From assembly GCA_934525675.1 (NCBI GenBank), contig CAKSZH010000008.1:1-64000 (forward strand): a stretch of DNA of 64,000 nt, in the 5' to 3' direction. Below the pieces are notes generated by a model that was not told the DNA's origin, made no database searches, and worked only from the letters and a program-made list of their open reading frames with translations. Both the position numbers and the translations under genes were made by a program. Every line of letters begins with the position of its first letter. Positions within the stretch are counted from its first letter, which is position 1. The DNA comes from an uncultured Eubacteriales bacterium (GTDB lineage Bacteria > Bacillota > Clostridia > Oscillospirales > CAG-272). Shown here piece after piece: positions 60,426-64,000 of the stretch.

Positions 60426-60566
60426 AGTCGGGGCTTCGCCCCGAACCACCGGGAGGGAGAAAGAGTCGTGGCTCCGCCCCGAACCCCGGGAGGGCGAAGA
60501 AAGTCGGGGCTTCGCCCCGAACCCCCGGAGGGAAAATGTCGTGGCTCTGCCCCGAACCCCGGAAAG
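60426..60566. repeat. Four tandem hairpin units of about 37 bp
   Basis: Units start at 60426, 60464, 60502 and about 60538. Each is of the form AGTCGGGGCTTCGCCCC followed by GAACCCC and GGAGGG. The GGGGC-TTC-GCCCC core folds on its own in units 1 and 3; units 2 and 4 carry single changes in it. They lie directly behind the ECF gene stop. Confidence 0.85.
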
Positions 60567-60649
60567 GGGACTTTTTGAAAAAAGTCCCCTTTCATCCCTC
60601 AAAAACTTCAGGTTAAGAAAATCAAAAGGGGACGCTTGTCCCCTTTTTT
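60566..60649. terminator. Two terminator stems, bidirectional
   Basis: GGGGACTTTTT / AAAAAAGTCCCC at 60566-60589, and AAAAGGGGAC / GTCCCCTTTTTT (loop GCTT) at 60624-60649. The second has T-runs on both strands and can end both the ECF gene and the minus-strand methyltransferase gene. The first is related to the palindrome at 8281-8310. Confidence 0.78.
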
Positions 60650-60741
60650 GATTCTTTTTAAGTTGCAAGAGTTTTTACAAAACCACGGAGGCGGCGTGGC
60701 GGAACCCGGTCGCTCCTGTTGCGGGATGGTGCCGGGACCTG

Positions 60742-61965
60742 TCACACGATCTGGAAAATATAGAATTTCAGATAGTCCGTCTCCGGCACATTCCAGAGAA
60801 TCGGGTGATCCGGTGCCTGCTGACGCGCTTCGATCTGGCGGAGCGACACGCCCGCATCTTCGGCGGCGTTGTGCAACATCTGCTTGAAATAAGTTTCGGT
60901 CATGAAGTGGGAGCAGGAGCAGGTCGCCAGGTACCCGCCGCGCGGGAGCAGTTTCATGGCAAGATAATTGATCTCCCGGTAGCCTTTGATCGCGTTGCGG
61001 AGCGTATCGCGGCTCTTGGTGAAGGCGGGAGGGTCGAGAATGATGAAGTCGTAGTCGGACTTCTTTTCTTTTTGCAGAACCGAGAGCAGGTCAAACACGT
61101 CCGCGATCAAAAAATCCATGCGGCCGTCCAGTCCGTTTTCTTTTGCGTTGCGCTTTGCCATGGCAATCGCATCGGCGGAAATATCGACCGAGGTGACGTG
61201 CAAGGCACCCGCCGCGGCGGCGTTCAGTCCGAACGAGCCTGTGTGGGTGAAGCAGTCCAGCACCCGCTTGCCCCGGGCGATCTGCCGGATGGCGCGGCGG
61301 TTATACTTTTGGTCGAGGAAGAATCCCGTCTTTTGCCCGTTCACCACGTCCACGAAATAACGGATGCCGTTTTCCGTGATGGTCACTTCGCCGCTTTCCG
61401 GATCCGGCAGTCCCGGAAGCGGAAAGAAGCCGCATCCGGTTTCCATGCCCTCCAGTTTGCGGATGGGGGAATCGTTGCGCTCGTAGATCCCGTCGATTTC
61501 CTCGCCCATTTCGCGCAGGATACGGACAAGGGCGGGGAAGAGCATCTCCTTGATTTTTTCGATACCGAGAGACAGCACCTCGGCGACGAGGATGTTTTCG
61601 AACCGATCGACCGTCAGCCCGGGAAACTGGTCCGCCTCGCCGAAAATCAGCCTGCAGCACCGGAAATCCGTGTCGCCCATGACGGTTTTGCGGTACGCAA
61701 CCGCGTAGGACAGGCGGCGCTCCCAGAATTTTTCGTCAAAGGTGTCGTTGGTGTTCTTGGAAATGATCCGCACGCGGATCTTGGAGTGACTGTTGTAAAA
61801 GCCGGTGCCGAGGTATTTTCCCTTACCGGAAAACACGTCCGCGAGTGTGCCGTTCTCCGGCGTCCCCTCCGCGGCAGTGATTTCATCGCCGTATACCCAG
61901 ACGTGTCCGCCGCGGAGCAACTTCTCTGCCTTTTCCGTGACCGTCAGCTTCGGATAATTTCTCAT
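60742..61965 (-). CDS. Class I rRNA methyltransferase, RlmI-type
   Basis: 407 residues. The N-terminal PUA-like domain (GGHVWVYGDEIT..., GKYLGTGFYN) is followed by a central adaptor and a Rossmann methyltransferase. The latter carries the SAM loop VLDCFTHTGSFGLNAA, VTSVDISADAI and the catalytic region DFIILDPPAFTKS; ATCSCSHFM carries the conserved cysteine of m5C enzymes. It resembles RlmI, which makes m5C1962 in 23S rRNA; the exact target is an inference. It has its own promoter at 62029-62057 and ends near the double terminator. Start MRNYPKLTVTEKAE with GGAGGAAAC before the ATG. Confidence 0.92.
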   Translation of the reverse strand: MRNYPKLTVTEKAEKLLRGGHVWVYGDEITAAEGTPENGTLADVFSGKGKYLGTGFYNSHSKIRVRIISKNTNDTFDEKFWERRLSYAVAYRKTVMGDTDFRCCRLIFGEADQFPGLTVDRFENILVAEVLSLGIEKIKEMLFPALVRILREMGEEIDGIYERNDSPIRKLEGMETGCGFFPLPGLPDPESGEVTITENGIRYFVDVVNGQKTGFFLDQKYNRRAIRQIARGKRVLDCFTHTGSFGLNAAAAGALHVTSVDISADAIAMAKRNAKENGLDGRMDFLIADVFDLLSVLQKEKKSDYDFIILDPPAFTKSRDTLRNAIKGYREINYLAMKLLPRGGYLATCSCSHFMTETYFKQMLHNAAEDAGVSLRQIEARQQAPDHPILWNVPETDYLKFYIFQIV

Positions 61966-62028
61966 GTTTCCTCCCGATCGGCGGCAGTAAGCCGCCCCGA
62001 TTGATGGATCTTTGTCTCATTCGCCCTA

Positions 62029-62057
62029 TTATAGCATATTGCTCTCCCCTTGGCAAG
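62029..62057 (-). promoter_or_regulatory. Sigma-A promoter of the RlmI-type gene
   Basis: Minus strand TTGCCA (62057-62052), 17 bases, TATAAT (62034-62029). Confidence 0.8.
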
Positions 62058-62550
62058 CAGTGCGACGGATTTCGAGCGCAAAACACGAGCCGACACCGGT
62101 TTCGGGCGGCGGAAATGCCGCTTGGGGTACCCGAGGGCCGGATTTTGGCGGATGTTTGCAGAAAAGGAGCGGAATGTTTACAATTTGTGCATGTTGTATA
62201 TTTGTAGAAAAATCCGCCGCGAAATTGTGCAGACTCAACAATAATTGTAACAAAAAATCTGCCGGCGATCACGCCCCCGTCACGCAAAAGCAGGAAAACG
62301 ATATTTACATCCAGAAAATACCGCCGTTTTTGCCCCGAATCCGACTGTCATTTTCACCAAAAACAGCCCGTTTTTCGCCCATCTACACATTTTAACCGTA
62401 AATTTCATTTACATCTCCCGAAATCCGCGTGAACGGGCAGGCGGAACCGCAAAAAACAGGCGTTCCCGGAAGCGGGGAAATGCACGAAAAAGTTCACGGT
62501 TTGTTTTCATTGGCCGTTTTTCATCATACCCTCCGGCACCGTCTCTTTTC
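62058..62550. other. A/T-rich intergenic region without a gene
   Basis: About 490 bases, clearly more A/T-rich than the surroundings from 62160 to 62420. Only short open frames without ribosome sites occur. I see no tRNA-like fold or recognised riboswitch; regulator binding sites for the downstream secreted-protein gene could be here. Confidence 0.5.
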
Positions 62551-62579
62551 TTGACAATTTGTCGATATTATGGTATGAT
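62551..62579 (+). promoter_or_regulatory. Sigma-A promoter of the 62766 gene
   Basis: TTGACA (62551-62556), 17 bases, TATGAT (62574-62579) preceded by TGG. Confidence 0.82.
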
Positions 62580-62604
62580 ATTTCTATCAATTTGGGCATT
62601 TTGT

Positions 62605-62680
62605 AACGTGAATTCCCGGAGCGGACGTTCACGGGTCGGTCTGCGGCTGCCGTCAGTACGGCAGCCGCAGTATTCTGCCG
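62605..62680 (+). promoter_or_regulatory. Structured 5' leader of the 62766 gene
   Basis: Within a 180-base leader are GTGAA / TTCAC (62609-62633) and a strong stem CTGCGGCTGCCGT / ACGGCAGCCGCAG with loop CAGT (62641-62670). No T-run follows, so it is not a simple terminator. It may protect the message or be a cis-regulatory element. Confidence 0.45.
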
Positions 62681-62765
62681 GTATCCCGGTGCGGCTGTTT
62701 CCGACGCGATTGCCCGCGGGCGGTGTGTTTCCGTGCCGCTTCCAAAACAAGCAGGAGGAAAACTG

Positions 62766-64000
62766 ATGAAGAGATCCAGAATTCAGAGAGCGCTGGCGCT
62801 GATCCTCACCCTGACTTTTCTGATCGGAGGTTCCGCGACCGCGGTCCACGCGGCGGACGCGTCCGAAAAGAATCCGACGGTGACAGACAAGACCATCAAG
62901 GATTATGAGGCGCAGCTCAATACCGACACGTACAGCGCTTACCTTGCCGCACGCAAGGATAAATACGGTAAGCCTGCCGAGGAGATCCTCGTTGATGCCG
63001 CAGAGGCATTGAATCCGGGAAAGACGGATTCGGAGTACGAGATCACCGATAAATACGGAAGAAACGGCGTTTACACGCCGGAGACCGGCACCACCTCCTG
63101 GACCTTCCGTGTTCCGGAGTCCGGCTGGTACAGCATTACCATTGAATATTACCCCGTCGAGGGCAAGAACACCGCCATTGAGCGTGAGTTCTACATCAAC
63201 GGCGAGGTCCCGTTCGACGGAGCATATTCGCTGTCCTTCCCGAAGGTGTACGATTTTGTATACAAAAATGCCGCATACCGTATCACCGACAAGACCAAGA
63301 CCGCCGCGGAGCTGCTCTCCCGCGCGGAGGAGCTTGGGCTGACGGCGAATACGGAAAACCGCACCGACGGCACCTATGTTGTGTTTGAAATGCCCGAGTA
63401 CTGGACGGAAGCCCGCCGGCAGTTCCTCTCGGAGGAGCTGGGACTCCGCTTCTTCCAGACGGATACCGAGGGCAATGAGATCCGCCCGACCAGCGCCCAG
63501 ACACCGCGCTGGAGCGAATACTCCCTGCACGATTCTTCCGGATATTCCGCAGAGAACTTCATGTTTGCCCTGGACGAGGGCGACGTGACCATCTCTCTTG
63601 CCGGCGTCAATGAGGCGCTTGTGATTTCCTCCTTCCGTCTGACCCCGTACGGAAGTTACATCAGCTACGCGGATTACCTTGAAAAATACAAGGATGAGAA
63701 GCAGGGAACGAGCGTGGTGAAGCTGGAGTCGGAATATGCCTCCTCCACCTCCTCCAACACCGTTTATGCGGTCGAGGACCGCACGAGTGCCGCAACTTCT
63801 CCCGCTGACCCGTCGAGAACGCTTCTCAATACCATCGGCGGTGAGCAGTGGCAGAATGCGGGACAGTTCATCACCTATAAGTTCCGCGTGGACAACAGCG
63901 GACTTTACAACATCGACGCCCGTTACCGCCAGAACACGCTGGAAGGTCTTTATGTCTGCCGTAACCTTTACATATACAGCGACGGACTGGAAGAGGGTGC
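62766..64000 (+). CDS. N-terminal part of a large secreted extracellular solute-binding protein (cut by window end)
   Basis: Open from ATG 62766 to the window edge (411 codons, no stop), behind GGAGGAAAACTG. A Sec signal peptide (ALALILTLTFLIGGSATAVHA, no lipobox cysteine) leads into beta-rich, carbohydrate-binding-like domains. WTFRVPESGWYSITIEYYPVEG, IEREFYINGEVPF, TPRWSEYSLHDSSGY and the later LNTIGGEQWQNAGQFITYKFRVDNSGLYNIDARYRQN mark two similar copies. I recall this layout from Clostridial proteins of about 900-1000 residues whose C-terminal half is a sugar-type extracellular solute-binding domain; that half would lie beyond 64000. It is expected to be followed by ABC permease genes. 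Confidence 0.75.
   Translation, partial: MKRSRIQRALALILTLTFLIGGSATAVHAADASEKNPTVTDKTIKDYEAQLNTDTYSAYLAARKDKYGKPAEEILVDAAEALNPGKTDSEYEITDKYGRNGVYTPETGTTSWTFRVPESGWYSITIEYYPVEGKNTAIEREFYINGEVPFDGAYSLSFPKVYDFVYKNAAYRITDKTKTAAELLSRAEELGLTANTENRTDGTYVVFEMPEYWTEARRQFLSEELGLRFFQTDTEGNEIRPTSAQTPRWSEYSLHDSSGYSAENFMFALDEGDVTISLAGVNEALVISSFRLTPYGSYISYADYLEKYKDEKQGTSVVKLESEYASSTSSNTVYAVEDRTSAATSPADPSRTLLNTIGGEQWQNAGQFITYKFRVDNSGLYNIDARYRQNTLEGLYVCRNLYIYSDGLEEG

Overview
This window reads as chromosome of a GC-rich, endospore-forming member of the Clostridia, probably an uncultured gut or rumen organism. The spore genes are the best taxonomic evidence: spoIIR, a complete spoIIAA-spoIIAB-sigF operon and spoVG. 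Promoters are classical TTGACA-17-TATAAT types, ribosome binding sites are strong AGGAGG types, and type III pantothenate kinase (coaX) and HPr kinase (hprK) are also typical of Firmicutes. Nothing looks like a phage, a plasmid or a transposase. I see no rRNA and no CRISPR array. There are two tRNAs.

Layout. 1-391 is a tandem array of imperfect hairpins. 503-2769 (-) is serC-serA (serine synthesis). 3479-5903 (-) pairs a DUF4091 glycosidase-like protein with a degenerate ThyX-like protein. 6366-8210 is typA. 8595-11478 holds two divergent lipoprotein genes fired from back-to-back promoters. 11569-14072 (-) is greA, a membrane protein and an MFS permease, preceded by tRNA-Thr and tRNA-Tyr. 14669-19337 holds a GH78-like enzyme, a Na+/H+ antiporter and a membrane transglutaminase. 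19602-21710 is pgk-tpiA. 21801-24563 holds a DUF2500 protein, rbfA, nrnA and spoIIR. 24630-28250 (-) runs hisS, DJ-1, 5-formyl-THF cyclo-ligase and a CPBP protease. 28448-36136 holds a MATE pump, a CmpB-like membrane protein (-), nagA, metG, gpsA and tatD.

36469-38174 is the forespore sigma-F operon (anti-anti-sigma, anti-sigma, sigma). It is followed by murC (-), spoVG and a phosphodiesterase (-). 41762-43446 is a tight three-gene operon of unknown function with a possible sigma-K-like promoter. 43604-45699 (-) is a foldase-like membrane protein overlapping a glycosidase-like membrane protein. hprK and a small unknown gene follow. 47554-54306 is a surface block: two paralogous TIM-barrel-like lipoproteins and a BspA-type leucine-rich-repeat lipoprotein, all carrying CxxC/GH modules behind the lipid anchor. 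54765-58363 holds a PHP phosphoesterase, fumC and malic enzyme. 58709-60424 is coaX plus an ECF vitamin S-component. 60742-61965 (-) is an RlmI-like rRNA methyltransferase. The window ends inside a large secreted solute-binding protein gene that starts at 62766.

Taken together, most of the window is housekeeping: glycolysis, serine, fumarate/malate/pyruvate, tRNA charging, wall synthesis and sporulation. It is interrupted by surface and glycan-related genes (GH78-like, DUF4091, nagA, TIM-barrel lipoproteins, a sugar-transport-type binding protein). That fits a carbohydrate-scavenging anaerobe. The least understood parts are the 41762-43446 trio, the CxxC-module lipoprotein set, the ThyX-like protein, and repeat-bearing N-terminal extensions on otherwise ordinary enzymes (CoaX, TatD). 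All identifications come from reading translated sequence and motifs from memory; no database search was run.
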